Source: Streptomyces solicavernae (GTDB lineage: Bacteria; Actinomycetota; Actinomycetes; Streptomycetales; Streptomycetaceae). Taken from it: DNA of 64,000 bases. Shown in pieces: positions 51,156 to 60,369 of this stretch (positions are counted from its first letter, which is position 1; each line of letters opens with the position of its first letter). Location: contig NZ_JASCIR010000008.1 of the NCBI RefSeq assembly GCF_029968095.1, positions 1 through 64,000 on the forward strand. Direction: 5' to 3'. The notes beneath the pieces were generated by a model, which did no database searches, was not told the DNA's origin, and saw only the letters and a program-made list of their open reading frames with translations. The position numbers and the translations under genes are program-made.

Positions 51156-51872
51156 ATGCGGTCCGATCGGACAGTTGAGAAACTGACCGTCGTGCAGCAA
51201 TGCGGACATTCAGGGCAGGAAAGCGATCCGGGCGGCGCACCGGGATGTGAGCCGAATCGCATCGCGGCCGACACGGCGTACCGGTACAAGAACCTCCGGC
51301 CGATGGCGCGGGGCCCGGCGCCCGGCACGGTCCGGCGCTATCCCGGCGCCGATGCGTTCGGCCCCGGCGCGCGCAGCCCGTACGTCACCCAGCTCGGGCG
51401 CCTCCTCGTCCGGCGTGGCGGCGGCCGCTTCTACCGCTCCGGGCCCTCGCCGGTCTGGGGCGAGGCGGACCGCAGGGCGACCCTCGCCTTTCAGCGTGCC
51501 CAGGGCTGGACGGGCGACGCGGCGAACGGGCTGCCAGGGCCGCTGACCTGGGCGTACCTGGTCGAGGGCGCGGGTCGGGACATCCCCGGCCCGGGTGGCG
51601 GGGGCGGGGGTGGGGGTGTGGCGGTGCCCGAGTATCCCGGCAAGTCGGCGTTCCGGCCGGGCCGGTCGGGCGTGCATGTGGAGCGGCTCGGCCGGCAGCT
51701 GCTGCGGAAAGGGTTCGGCCGGCACTACCGGCAGGGCCTGGGCCCAGGCCCTGACTGGGACGAGTGCGACCGCCGCAACGTCGAGGACTTCCAACGCGCC
51801 CAGGGCTGGCGCGGCGGCGCAGCGGACGGCTACCCGGGCCCGGAGACCTGGCGCCGCCTCTTCCTCGGCTGA
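51156..51872 (+). CDS. Peptidoglycan-binding-like protein with two repeats
   Basis: A 238-residue protein with two related peptidoglycan-binding-like units, each ending RR.LF/AFQRAQGW.G.AA.G.PGP.TW (VWGEADRRATLAFQRAQGW near 110; CDRRNVEDFQRAQGWRGGAA near 210), separated by a Gly-rich linker. The start is uncertain. ATG 51156, GTG 51192 and ATG 51303 are all in frame and none has a good ribosome binding site. There is no signal peptide. It lies between tRNA-Lys and the SPFH gene. Confidence 0.7.
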   Translation: MRSDRTVEKLTVVQQCGHSGQESDPGGAPGCEPNRIAADTAYRYKNLRPMARGPAPGTVRRYPGADAFGPGARSPYVTQLGRLLVRRGGGRFYRSGPSPVWGEADRRATLAFQRAQGWTGDAANGLPGPLTWAYLVEGAGRDIPGPGGGGGGGGVAVPEYPGKSAFRPGRSGVHVERLGRQLLRKGFGRHYRQGLGPGPDWDECDRRNVEDFQRAQGWRGGAADGYPGPETWRRLFLG

Positions 51873-51898
51873 GCGGACGGCAGGGACGACGGATTCAC

Positions 51899-51943
51899 GG
51901 CAGTACGGGCAGTGCGGGCAGTACGGGCAGTACGGGCAGTACG
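51899..51943. repeat. 9-bp tandem repeat upstream of SPFH gene
   Basis: Five to six units of gggcagtac (one gggcagtgc) occupy 51899-51943, ending 10 bp before the ggagg site of the next gene. Confidence 0.9.
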
Positions 51944-51963
51944 GCGGAGGTGCGGAGGTACTG

Positions 51964-53316
51964 ATGGGATCCACGACCGGCAGGAGCGGAGAGCGGGGCG
52001 TACGGGCGAGGGCCGCCACGCCCAGCGGCACCGGCGGAACTGGTGGCACCGGCGAGACCGGAGAGTCCGGCACCCCCACCATCACCCCGAACCCCACCAT
52101 CACCCCGAACCCCACCATCAGCTCGAACCCCACGACCCCCCCGAACCCCGCCACGACCCCGAACCCCACGACCACCCGCAGCCCCCGCCTGATCCAGACC
52201 GGGGCGGCCACCGAGATCCCCCTCCACCTCCTCTTCCGCGACGACCCGGGCCCCGGCCCCGGCCCCGGCCCCGGCTCCGATGCCGTCCCCGTACACCTCC
52301 CGCCGACCGTCGTCGGCCGCAGGCGGGGCACCGGCGAGCAGTCGCGGGCGGGGGCCGGGCGCCCGGTGTCCGGGCCGTCGCCCGCGCGGGCCGTCGTGCC
52401 GACGCGGGTGGCGGTGCCCGTCGAGGTCACCGAGCGGCGGGGGTGGTCGTGGGCGGGGGCGGCCGCCGTGGCCGCCGGGCTCGCCGGTCTCGGCGGATGC
52501 GTGGCGGGCGGCTGGTGGGCGGGGGTCCTTCCCGCGTACGCCGTGCGGCTGGCGCGGTTGCCGGAACAGCTCGGGGCGGGGCTCGGCCCGGCGCAGTGGG
52601 CGGTGCTCGCCGGATCGGGTGCGCTGTCGCTGTTCGCGTTCGGGGGGCTGGGGAGGGGGCGGGTCGGCCGGGCGTGGGTGCTGTCGCTGTTCGGGCGGTA
52701 CCGGGGGAGCGTGCGGCGCACCGGCCTGGTGTGGATCAACCCGCTGCTGAAACGGCGCCGGGTCGACGTACGCCTGCGGCACTGGCGCAGTGAGCCCCTG
52801 CCGGGGGTGGACGCGCACGGGGTGGCGCTGCGCGTGCAGCTGCTCGTCGTCTGGCGGGTCAGGGACACGGCGCGGGCGGCGCTCGGGGCCGAGGATCCCG
52901 TGACGTATCTGCGTGAGTGTGTGGAGGCCGCGCTCGCCGGGGTTCTGTCGCAGCTTCCGGTGGACGCGCCAGCGAGCGGCGTGGGCGGGGCGACGCTGCG
53001 CAACGCTGAGGCGGTCGGCGACGCGCTCACCCGGCGGGTGGCCGCGGACGCGGAGGCGGCCGGTGTCGAGGTGTTCGCGGTGCGGCCGACGGGGATCGAC
53101 TACGCGCCCGAGGTGGCCGAGTCGGTACGCCGCCGTCGGCTCGCCGCCCTGGAGGCCCGGGACCGGGACACGGCCCTGTCCCAGCTCGTCGACTCGGTGG
53201 AGGACACGGTCACCCGGCTCACCGTGCAGGGGCTGGTCGAACTGGACGACCGCGAACGCAAGGCGCTGGTGAAGGACTTGACGGTGGCGTTCTGCACGGA
53301 GCGGACCGAGCGCTGA
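51964..53316 (+). CDS. SPFH/band 7-domain membrane protein with disordered N-terminus
   Basis: A 450-residue protein. Residues 1-150 are low complexity (TPTITPNPTITPNP, GPGPGPGPG). Two membrane helices follow (AAAVAAGLAGLGGCVAGGWW; WAVLAGSGALSLFAFGGL). Residues 245-440 are an SPFH/band 7 domain (GRYRGSVRRTGLVWINPLLK, then DVRLRHWRSEPLPGVDAHGV and ALRVQLLVVWRVRDTARA). SPFH proteins scaffold membrane microdomains. It lies 91 bp after the peptidoglycan-binding gene and may share a role with it. ggagg precedes ATG 51964. Confidence 0.88.
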   Translation: MGSTTGRSGERGVRARAATPSGTGGTGGTGETGESGTPTITPNPTITPNPTISSNPTTPPNPATTPNPTTTRSPRLIQTGAATEIPLHLLFRDDPGPGPGPGPGSDAVPVHLPPTVVGRRRGTGEQSRAGAGRPVSGPSPARAVVPTRVAVPVEVTERRGWSWAGAAAVAAGLAGLGGCVAGGWWAGVLPAYAVRLARLPEQLGAGLGPAQWAVLAGSGALSLFAFGGLGRGRVGRAWVLSLFGRYRGSVRRTGLVWINPLLKRRRVDVRLRHWRSEPLPGVDAHGVALRVQLLVVWRVRDTARAALGAEDPVTYLRECVEAALAGVLSQLPVDAPASGVGGATLRNAEAVGDALTRRVAADAEAAGVEVFAVRPTGIDYAPEVAESVRRRRLAALEARDRDTALSQLVDSVEDTVTRLTVQGLVELDDRERKALVKDLTVAFCTERTER

Positions 53317-53414
53317 GGTCCGCGGGCGGCCGCCGTTCCGGTTGTCCGAAATCCACCCCTCATTGGTATGGACATGTCTATGGACACGGCCAACTGCCGC
53401 CCATAACCTGTGAC

Positions 53415-53427
53415 TTGGTCTAGACCG
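53415..53427. promoter_or_regulatory. DasR-type dre site upstream of the LPMO gene
   Basis: ttggtctagaccg contains the perfect GGTCTAGACC core (53417-53426) of the DasR/GntR operator. It is 86 bp upstream of the LPMO start and matches dre consensus except at the outer bases. Confidence 0.7.
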
Positions 53428-53446
53428 CAGCACTGCGCACGGCTCA

Positions 53447-53482
53447 CAGAACTCCCTCGTAGAACTCCCTCACAGAACTCCC
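53447..53482. repeat. Three agaactccct repeats in the LPMO leader
   Basis: The motif (c)agaactccct occurs three times at 12-14-bp spacing in the leader, between the dre site and the ribosome binding site. Confidence 0.75.
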
Positions 53483-53512
53483 CCCGTTCTCCAGGAGCAC
53501 AGGAGTAGCAGC

Positions 53513-54112
53513 ATGCGTAAACGGATGTACGCGGCAGCGGTGGGCATCGCCACCGTCGGCGCCTTCACCTTCTCCACGGGCGGCGCCAGCGGCCACGGCT
53601 ACACCGACTCCCCCATCAGCCGCCAGAAGCTCTGCGCCAACGGGACCGTCACCGGCTGCGGTGCCATCCAGTGGGAGCCGCAGAGCGTCGAGGGCCCCAA
53701 GGGCTTCCCGGCCGCCGGGCCCGCCGACGGCGAGATCTGCTCGGCGGGACTCGGCCGGTTCGACTCGCTCAACTCACCGGCCAAGCCCGGCGGCGGCGCC
53801 TGGCCGGCCACCAAGGTGACCAGCGGCGGCAGCCAGAGCTTCCGCTGGCAGTTCACCGCCCGGCACTCCACGACCGACTTCAAGTACTACGTCACCAAGG
53901 ACGGCTGGGACGACAGCAAGCCGCTGACCAGGGCCGCCCTCGAAACGACGCCGTTCTTCACCGTGCCGTACAACAACCAGCAGCCGCCCGCCACGCTCGA
54001 ACACACCGGGCAGCTCCCCAGCGGCAAGTCCGGCCACCACATCATCCTGTCCGTCTGGACGATCGCCGACACGGGCAACGCCTTCTACGCCTGCTCGGAC
54101 GTCACGTTCTGA
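53513..54112 (+). CDS. lpmP: AA10 lytic polysaccharide monooxygenase
   Basis: A 199-residue secreted copper enzyme that cleaves beta-1,4-linked polysaccharides oxidatively. The signal peptide covers residues 1-27. Mature His28 and His118 (TARHSTTDF) form the copper histidine brace. The single-domain form without a CBM and the HGYTDSP, NQQPPATLEHTG and WTIADTGNAFYACSDV blocks are typical of AA10. In S. coelicolor the enzyme encoded near cslA is LpmP, acting with GlxA/CslA at the hyphal tip. A dre site precedes it. The aggag site precedes ATG 53513. Confidence 0.9.
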   Translation: MRKRMYAAAVGIATVGAFTFSTGGASGHGYTDSPISRQKLCANGTVTGCGAIQWEPQSVEGPKGFPAAGPADGEICSAGLGRFDSLNSPAKPGGGAWPATKVTSGGSQSFRWQFTARHSTTDFKYYVTKDGWDDSKPLTRAALETTPFFTVPYNNQQPPATLEHTGQLPSGKSGHHIILSVWTIADTGNAFYACSDVTF

Positions 54113-54123
54113 CACTTCCCGCC

Positions 54124-54206
54124 GCCGGGCTCTTCCCGCTGCCGGGCTTTCTCCTACCGGGCTCTTCCCCCCCCGCCGGGCTTTCTCCTACCGGGCTCTT
54201 CCCCCC
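54124..54206. repeat. Tandem repeats after the LPMO gene
   Basis: Units gccgggctttctcctaccgg + gctcttcccccc (about 32-34 bp) occur at 54141 and 54175, after a partial copy at 54124. They lie between the LPMO stop and the ligase promoter. Confidence 0.85.
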
Positions 54207-54295
54207 ACCGGCCCGGGTGCCCTGCGCGCACCGCACCCCCCATGCCGCGGTGCGCGCAGGCGGTCCGGTTCCGGTTCCGCTCCGCCTCTCCATTT

Positions 54296-54306
54296 CTGAC
54301 GGTCAG
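54296..54306. promoter_or_regulatory. Inverted repeat upstream of acyl-CoA ligase
   Basis: ctgacggtcag is an inverted repeat (CTGAC-1-GTCAG) 20 bp upstream of the ATG. This form is common in operators of TetR-type regulators of fatty-acid metabolism. Confidence 0.55.
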
Positions 54307-54325
54307 TCAATTATGGTGCGGCGCC

Positions 54326-55996
54326 ATGGGGATGAACGGTACCGCCGCAACCGTCGCCGATCTCGTGCGCGCGCAGTGGGACGACCACCGTCCCGGACTC
54401 CGCTGCGAGGACCGCGTACTCACTCACCACCAGGTCGCCGCCGGGGCCGCCGCGCGGGCCGCGCTGCTCGTGGACCTGCTGCCGCCCGGGGCCGAGCCAC
54501 ACGTGGGCGTGCTGCTCGACAACACCCCGGAATACCCGCTGTGGTTGAGCGCGGCCGCGCTCGCGGGCGCGGCCGTCGCCGGGATCAACCCGACGCGGCG
54601 AGGCGCCGAACTCGCGCGCGACATCCTGCACACCGAGTGCCGCGTCCTGCTCACCGAGCGCACCCATCTGGTCCTCCTCGACGGCCTCGAACTTCCCGGC
54701 GTACGCATCCTCGTGACCGGCACGGACGCGTACGAGCAGCTGCTCGCCCCCTACGCCGACGCCGCCCCCGGCGACGCCGTGCTCGCCCCGCCGGACCCCG
54801 CGCGCCGCATGCTGCTCTACTTCACGTCCGGCTCGACCGGCGCGCCCAAGGCGGCGATCTGCACCCAGGGACGGCTCGCCGCGGCCGGGCGTTCCCTGGC
54901 CGGGCAGTTCGACGTGGGCCGGGATGACGTGCACTACATCTGCATGCCGATGTTCCACGGCAACGCGGTGATCGCCGACTGGTCCCCGGCCCTCGCCGCG
55001 GGCGCCGCGGTCGCCCTGCGCCGCAGGTTCTCGGCCTCCGGTTTCCTCGACGACGTACGGGCGTACGGGGCCACGTACTTCACCTATGTGGGCCGCGCCG
55101 TGCAGTACCTCCTGGCCACGCCCGAGCGCCCGGACGACCGGGACCATCCGCTGCGCCTGGGCTTCGGCACCGAGGCGGGCGCGGTGGACGCGGCCCGGTT
55201 CGCGGAGCGGTTCGGGGTGCGCCTGGTGGAGGGGTACGGCTCGTCCGAGGGCGGCGCCGCTCTCCGGCGCACCCCGGGCACCCCGCCCGCCGCGATCGGC
55301 CGCGCGGCGCCCGGCGACAACCTGGCGGTGGTCGACCCGGCCTCGGGCGCGGAGTGTCCGCCGGCGCGTTTCGACGGCGCCGGGCGGCTGCTCAACGGGG
55401 CGGAGGCGATAGGGGAGTTGGTCAACCGGGGCCGCAGCCCGTTCGAGGGATACTGGCGCAACCCGGCGGCCGACGCGGACCGGGTGCGCGGGGGCTGGTA
55501 CTGGACCGGCGACCTGTTCTTCCGCGACGCCGACGGCTTCCTCTACTTCGCGGGCCGTACGGATGACCGGATGCGCGTCGACAGCGAGAATCTGGCCGCC
55601 GCGATGATCGAGAACATCCTCGCCCGGTACGAGCGGGCCGCGGCGGTCGCGGTCTGCGCGGTGCCCGACCCGGTGGCCGGCGATCAGGTGATGGCGACCC
55701 TCGCCCTGGCCGACGGCCCCTTCGACCCGGACGACTTCGGCCGGTTCCTCGCGGCGCAGGACGACCTGGGCCCGAAGATGCTGCCCCGCTTCGTCCGTAC
55801 GGTGCGGCGGATGCCGGTGACGGCGACGAACAAGGTGCACCGGGTCGCCCTGCGTCGCGCGGGCTTCCGCTGCCCGGACCCGGTGTGGTGGCGCCCGGAC
55901 GCGGAGCTGTCGTACGAGCCGCTGACTCCGGCGGCGGAGGCGGCGCTGGTCGACCGCTACCGGGAGCAGGGGCGGGAGGGCCTGCTTGAGCACTGA
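54326..55996 (+). CDS. AMP-binding acyl-CoA ligase
   Basis: A 556-residue adenylate-forming enzyme activating a carboxylic acid to its CoA ester. Motifs include YFTSGSTGAPKAA (P-loop), VEGYGSSEGG, GGWYWTGDLFFRDADG and the C-terminal MPVTATNKVHRVAL with the catalytic Lys. It resembles acyl-CoA ligases of lipid metabolism, perhaps FadD-like. ATG 54326 is preferred; ATG 54332 is an alternative. The inverted repeat at 54296 may be its operator. It is followed by a terminator and tRNA-Lys. Confidence 0.92.
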   Translation: MGMNGTAATVADLVRAQWDDHRPGLRCEDRVLTHHQVAAGAAARAALLVDLLPPGAEPHVGVLLDNTPEYPLWLSAAALAGAAVAGINPTRRGAELARDILHTECRVLLTERTHLVLLDGLELPGVRILVTGTDAYEQLLAPYADAAPGDAVLAPPDPARRMLLYFTSGSTGAPKAAICTQGRLAAAGRSLAGQFDVGRDDVHYICMPMFHGNAVIADWSPALAAGAAVALRRRFSASGFLDDVRAYGATYFTYVGRAVQYLLATPERPDDRDHPLRLGFGTEAGAVDAARFAERFGVRLVEGYGSSEGGAALRRTPGTPPAAIGRAAPGDNLAVVDPASGAECPPARFDGAGRLLNGAEAIGELVNRGRSPFEGYWRNPAADADRVRGGWYWTGDLFFRDADGFLYFAGRTDDRMRVDSENLAAAMIENILARYERAAAVAVCAVPDPVAGDQVMATLALADGPFDPDDFGRFLAAQDDLGPKMLPRFVRTVRRMPVTATNKVHRVALRRAGFRCPDPVWWRPDAELSYEPLTPAAEAALVDRYREQGREGLLEH

Positions 55997-56026
55997 CCGG
56001 TGCTGGGTGCTGGGTGCTGGGAACGA

Positions 56027-56058
56027 CTTGAGGCCCCCGCTTTCGCGAGGGCCTCAAG
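56027..56058 (+). terminator. Terminator of the acyl-CoA ligase gene
   Basis: cttgaggccc(cc)gc (56027-56040) pairs with gcgagggcctcaag (56045-56058) around a 4-nt loop, directly downstream of the ligase and before the convergent tRNA-Lys. Confidence 0.85.
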
Positions 56059-56066
56059 GCTGTCGG

Positions 56067-56140
56067 TGCGCCGCCAGGGACTCGAACCCCGGACCCGCTG
56101 ATTAAGAGTCAGCTGCTCTAACCAACTGAGCTAGCGGCGC
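56067..56140 (-). tRNA. tRNA-Lys(CUU), second copy
   Basis: Identical to the tRNA-Lys at 50954-51027, including the ten bases upstream of the 5' end and the base pairs of all arms. CCA is not encoded. The two copies are 5.1 kb apart in the same orientation. Confidence 0.95.
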
Positions 56141-56203
56141 CTGCTGACTCGTAAATAATACCCGGCGGTGAGGAGTGCTTCTGACCGCCTGATCGGCGTG
56201 GGG

Positions 56204-56962
56204 TCAGATGGCCAGCGAGAGCAGGACCGGTGCCGCCCCGCGGTTCAGGGTGTGGGCCGCGGCGCGCAGGCGGTGGGCGCTCTCGATCGGCATCGACAGG
56301 GCCAGGCAGCCGACGGCGGCGCCCGCGGTGATCGGAACGGCCGCGCAGACCGTGCCCACCGCGTACTCCTGCAGGTCGAGGATCGGGACCGTGGGCGGCT
56401 GGGAGTCGAGTCTGCTGAAGAGCAGCCGCTCGTTGGTGATCGTCTTCGAGGTGAGGCGGGCCGGCTTGTGGCGGGAGAGGTGGTCCCGGCGGCCGTTGAG
56501 GTCCAGCTGGGTGAGCAGGCTCTTGCCGACGGCGCTGGCGTGCGCCGCGGAGCGGAAGTCCACCCACTCGTTGACCGCGGGGGCGTCGGGCCCCGCGGCG
56601 TACTGGGTGATCTTCACCTCGCCGTCGATGTACCGGCTGATGTAGACGGCCGCGCCGACCGTGTCGCGCAGCCGGTCCAGGGTGGCCTGGAGCTGGCTCC
56701 TGATCGCGTCGTCGTGTGCGACCGTGGAGCCGAGCTTCGCGAACGCGTCGCCCGTGGTGTACGAGTCGTCGGTGGTCTGGCGGACGTAACCCTCGCGGCG
56801 GAGCATCAGGAGCAGCGAGGAGAGTGCCCTCGGTGGCAGTCCCGTCAGCCGTGCGATCTCCATGTCCGTGACGCCGGCGGGGTGCCGGTACACGGTTTCG
56901 AGTACACGCAGGGCGTGCTGCACCGAGTGGTACGGCGCGGTCGACTCTGGCTTCAGCGCCAC
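56204..56962 (-). CDS. IclR-family transcriptional regulator
   Basis: A 252-residue regulator with an N-terminal winged helix (ALRVLETVYRHPAGVTDMEI, ARLTGLPPRALSSLLLMLRR) and a C-terminal IclR effector domain. GTG 56962 has a perfect gggggaaacc site. ATG 56977 is an alternative. It is transcribed downstream of ehuA. A perfect TGGCATATGCCA palindrome lies 144 bp upstream, suggesting autoregulation, and related GGCAT motifs occur upstream of ehuB and the EutA-like gene. It probably responds to ectoine or a breakdown product. Confidence 0.9.
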   Translation of the reverse strand: MALKPESTAPYHSVQHALRVLETVYRHPAGVTDMEIARLTGLPPRALSSLLLMLRREGYVRQTTDDSYTTGDAFAKLGSTVAHDDAIRSQLQATLDRLRDTVGAAVYISRYIDGEVKITQYAAGPDAPAVNEWVDFRSAAHASAVGKSLLTQLDLNGRRDHLSRHKPARLTSKTITNERLLFSRLDSQPPTVPILDLQEYAVGTVCAAVPITAGAAVGCLALSMPIESAHRLRAAAHTLNRGAAPVLLSLAI

Positions 56963-57105
56963 GGTTTCCCCCTGCATGGACCGGTTCCGGACAGCTGGGC
57001 TCCGTACCACGATAGCCGCCAAGCGGCGTCTGCGGAGGGGCTGTTGGCAAGTTTCAGGGCGTGATCCCGCCCTCGTACGGCGTCACAAGCAGGAACGCAC
57101 CACAA

Positions 57106-57117
57106 TGGCATATGCCA
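57106..57117. promoter_or_regulatory. 12-bp perfect palindrome upstream of IclR gene
   Basis: tggcatatgcca is a perfect palindrome between the ehuA terminator and the IclR start. Related half-sites occur at 60399-60407 and 60917-60945. It is a candidate IclR operator. Confidence 0.65.
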
Positions 57118-57173
57118 AGGTCAATGCCATGATCCACGTGCGGGCGCGGGGGCCCGCCGGGCCGGCCCGCGCA

Positions 57174-57219
57174 CGCCGAAGGGCCCGGCCGTACGCGAGG
57201 TCGGCGGGGCCCTTCGGCG
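57174..57219 (-). terminator. Hairpin terminator of ehuA
   Basis: cgccgaagggccc (57174-57186) pairs perfectly with gggcccttcggcg (57207-57219) around a 20-nt loop, just past the ehuA stop. Confidence 0.85.
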
Positions 57220-57235
57220 GGTGGGTCCGGGCGGC

Positions 57236-58061
<826 letters not shown>

Positions 58062-58072
<11 letters not shown>

Positions 58073-58712
58073 GGCGACGCTCCAGGGCTCGGAGAAGAAG
58101 AGAGGCCGGGTAGGCGATGACGATGAAGGCGATACCGACGACGACCAGCGGCTCGACCATCTGGAACGTGATGGAGCCGAACTGCCGCGCCTCGCCGAGC
58201 ATTTCGAGCACGCCGATCGTGGCGATCAGCGGCGAGTCCTTGAGCATCGCGACGACGTAGTTGCCGAGTGCCGGGACCACGCGGCGGATGGCCTGCGGCA
58301 GGATCACCGCGAGCCAGGTGCGCGAGCGCGGCAGGTTGAGCGCGGTGGCCGCCTCCCACTGGCCCACCGGAACACCGTCTATGCCGGCGCGGTAGACCTC
58401 GGCGGTGTACGTCGAGTAGTGCAGGCCGAGGCCGATGACGCCGGTGGTCAGCGCCGAGAAGGTGATGTTCCACTCGGGGAGCACGTAGTACAGGAAGAAC
58501 AGCTGCACGAGCAGCGGGGTGTTGCGGACGAACTCGGTGATCGCGGTCACCGGCCAGCGCACCACCTTGAGCGGCGAGCGCTGCGCCATCGCCCAGACGA
58601 GACCCAGGGCGAACGCGACGATCACGCTGAGCGCCAGGGCCTGGAGCGTGACGAGCACGCCGTCCCAGAAGCGCGGCATGAAGTCACTCACTGCGGACCA
58701 GTCCCACTTCAT
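58062..58712 (-). CDS. ehuD: Ectoine ABC transporter permease EhuD
   Basis: A 216-residue inner-membrane permease of the His/Glu/Gln family, with about five helices and the loop WEAATALNLPRSRTWLAVIL, PQAIR. ATG 58712 overlaps the ehuC stop (ATGA) and the end overlaps ehuA. It forms the channel with EhuC. The substrate is inferred from gene order. Confidence 0.9.
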
Positions 58713-59443
58713 GCTGCACCACCCGTTCCACCGCTGGTCGCCAGGTCCTTCGTCTGCCGGAGCGAGAGCTTCCGGCGCTTCGGCGGGGCCTGCCCGATCC
58801 CGGCCTTCGCCTGCCGCTCCAGGACGCGCATGCCGCGGGTCAGGACGAAGGCGAGCACGAAGTACATGACCAGGATGACCGTGTACACGGGCGCGCTCTG
58901 GCCGGTGGCGTTACGCACCAGCTGGGCGCCGAAGCTGATGTCGCCGACGCCCAGGACCGACACCAGGGCGGTCCCCTTGAGCAGCTCGATCAGGAGGTTG
59001 TTCAGCGGCGGGATCATCTCCGGCCAGGCCTGCGGCAGGACGACCTTCCGCATCGACTGCGCGGGCGTGAAGCTCAGGGCGATCCCCGCCTCGCGCTGCG
59101 CCGGCGCCACCGCGGCCACGGCGCCGCGCACGATCTCGGAGCCGTACGCCCCGTAGGTGAGGCCCATCGCGAGGACGGCGGCCCACATGGGGACGAGCTG
59201 CCAGCCGAAGGCGATCGGCAGCGCGAAGAACACCAGGAACATGAAGACCAGCGCGGACGTGCCGCGGAAGATCTCGAAGTAGGTGCCGGACAGGAAGCGC
59301 ACGATCCACAGTCGGTGGGTGCGGGCCAGACCGATGACGAGGGCCACGGCGGCGCCGAGCGCCGCGCTGTAGACCGTCAGCTGGAACGTGACCCACAGTC
59401 CCTTGAGGAGGAGCTCCCAGAGCCCAGGAGTGATGTCGCTCAT
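58709..59443 (-). CDS. ehuC: Ectoine ABC transporter permease EhuC
   Basis: A 244-residue inner-membrane permease with the loop QREAGIALSFTPAQSMRKVV, LPQAW. ATG 59443 overlaps the ehuB stop (ATGA). GTG 59452 would add three residues. A Lys/Arg-rich C-terminal tail is cytoplasmic. It pairs with EhuD. The assignment is from family and order. Confidence 0.9.
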   Translation of the reverse strand: MSDITPGLWELLLKGLWVTFQLTVYSAALGAAVALVIGLARTHRLWIVRFLSGTYFEIFRGTSALVFMFLVFFALPIAFGWQLVPMWAAVLAMGLTYGAYGSEIVRGAVAAVAPAQREAGIALSFTPAQSMRKVVLPQAWPEMIPPLNNLLIELLKGTALVSVLGVGDISFGAQLVRNATGQSAPVYTVILVMYFVLAFVLTRGMRVLERQAKAGIGQAPPKRRKLSLRQTKDLATSGGTGGAA

Positions 59444-60369
59444 GGCTTGCACTTCTCCTCGGCACGGATGGTGGTCATCTGGTCCTTGGTGAAGCCGAAC
59501 GGCCGCATGATCTCCAGGAGTTCACCGCTGCGCTTCAACTTGTGCAGCTCCCGGTTGAACGCGTCCCGCAGGGTGGTCTCCGGGCTGCGGAAGGCGAAGC
59601 CGCCGACGTCGGTGACGGGCTTCCCGTCCACGTACGGCTGCACCTCCTTGGTCGCCTCGACGCCCGAGCCCGGACCGGCCTGCTCGACGACGTTGAACAC
59701 GGTCACCGCGGTGCCGACGAACACGTCGATACGGCCCTGCTTCACGGCGAGCAGACCGGCGAGCTGGTCGGGGTAGGTGCCGACCTCCTTGACGCCGGCC
59801 TCCTTCGCGTACTTGATCTCCGCGTACCCGACGCCGGTCGCCATCTTGGCGCCCGTCTCCGCGATGTCCTTGTACGAGTGCAGGTTCTTCGGGTTGCCCT
59901 CGCGCACGATGAACGCGTCGATCATCTGGTACTCGGGATCGGCGAAGATCACCTGCTGGCAGCGCTCCGGGTTGATGTACATCCCGGCCGCGACCACGTC
60001 GAACTGCAGCGAGTTGAGCCCCGTGATCAGCGATCCGAACTCGATGGGGAATGGCTCGACCTTGTCGACGCCGAGCTCCTTGAAGATGCGCTTCGCGATG
60101 GAGGGCGAGGAGCCGGTCATCTCGCCGTCCTTGCCGATGTAGCTGTACGGCTGCTCGCCCGCGAGCCCGAGACGCACGGACCCCTTCGCTCGCAACTGCT
60201 CCAGTAGGTGCCCTCCGTCACCGGTGTCTGCGGTGGCCACACGGCTGCATCCGGTGGTCGCGCCGATGGCGCCCACCGCACCCAACGCCGCCGCCCCTGA
60301 GAGCAGTGAGCGACGGCGCAGTCCGCTTTTTCTTGTGCTTCCTGAGTTGTTCCCCTGTGGTGGAGCCAT
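59440..60369 (-). CDS. ehuB: Ectoine-binding lipoprotein EhuB
   Basis: A 309-residue solute-binding lipoprotein. The N-terminus has a twin-arginine-like LRRRSLLSG, an Ala/Gly-rich segment and a lipobox-like ATTGC, so it may be Tat-exported and lipidated. The mature domain (SVRLGLAGEQPYSYIGKDGE at its start) belongs to the SBP family of polar amino acids. ATG 60369 has no strong ribosome binding site. A GATATGCCG element at 60399-60407 lies just upstream. It is the first gene of the ehu operon. Confidence 0.9.
   Translation of the reverse strand: MAPPQGNNSGSTRKSGLRRRSLLSGAAALGAVGAIGATTGCSRVATADTGDGGHLLEQLRAKGSVRLGLAGEQPYSYIGKDGEMTGSSPSIAKRIFKELGVDKVEPFPIEFGSLITGLNSLQFDVVAAGMYINPERCQQVIFADPEYQMIDAFIVREGNPKNLHSYKDIAETGAKMATGVGYAEIKYAKEAGVKEVGTYPDQLAGLLAVKQGRIDVFVGTAVTVFNVVEQAGPGSGVEATKEVQPYVDGKPVTDVGGFAFRSPETTLRDAFNRELHKLKRSGELLEIMRPFGFTKDQMTTIRAEEKCKP

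Noticed and set aside
51028..56066. Genomic island bounded by two tRNA-Lys genes
   Set aside because: No integrase lies inside it, and the LPMO next to cslA is part of the known Streptomyces core order. The paired tRNAs alone are not enough.
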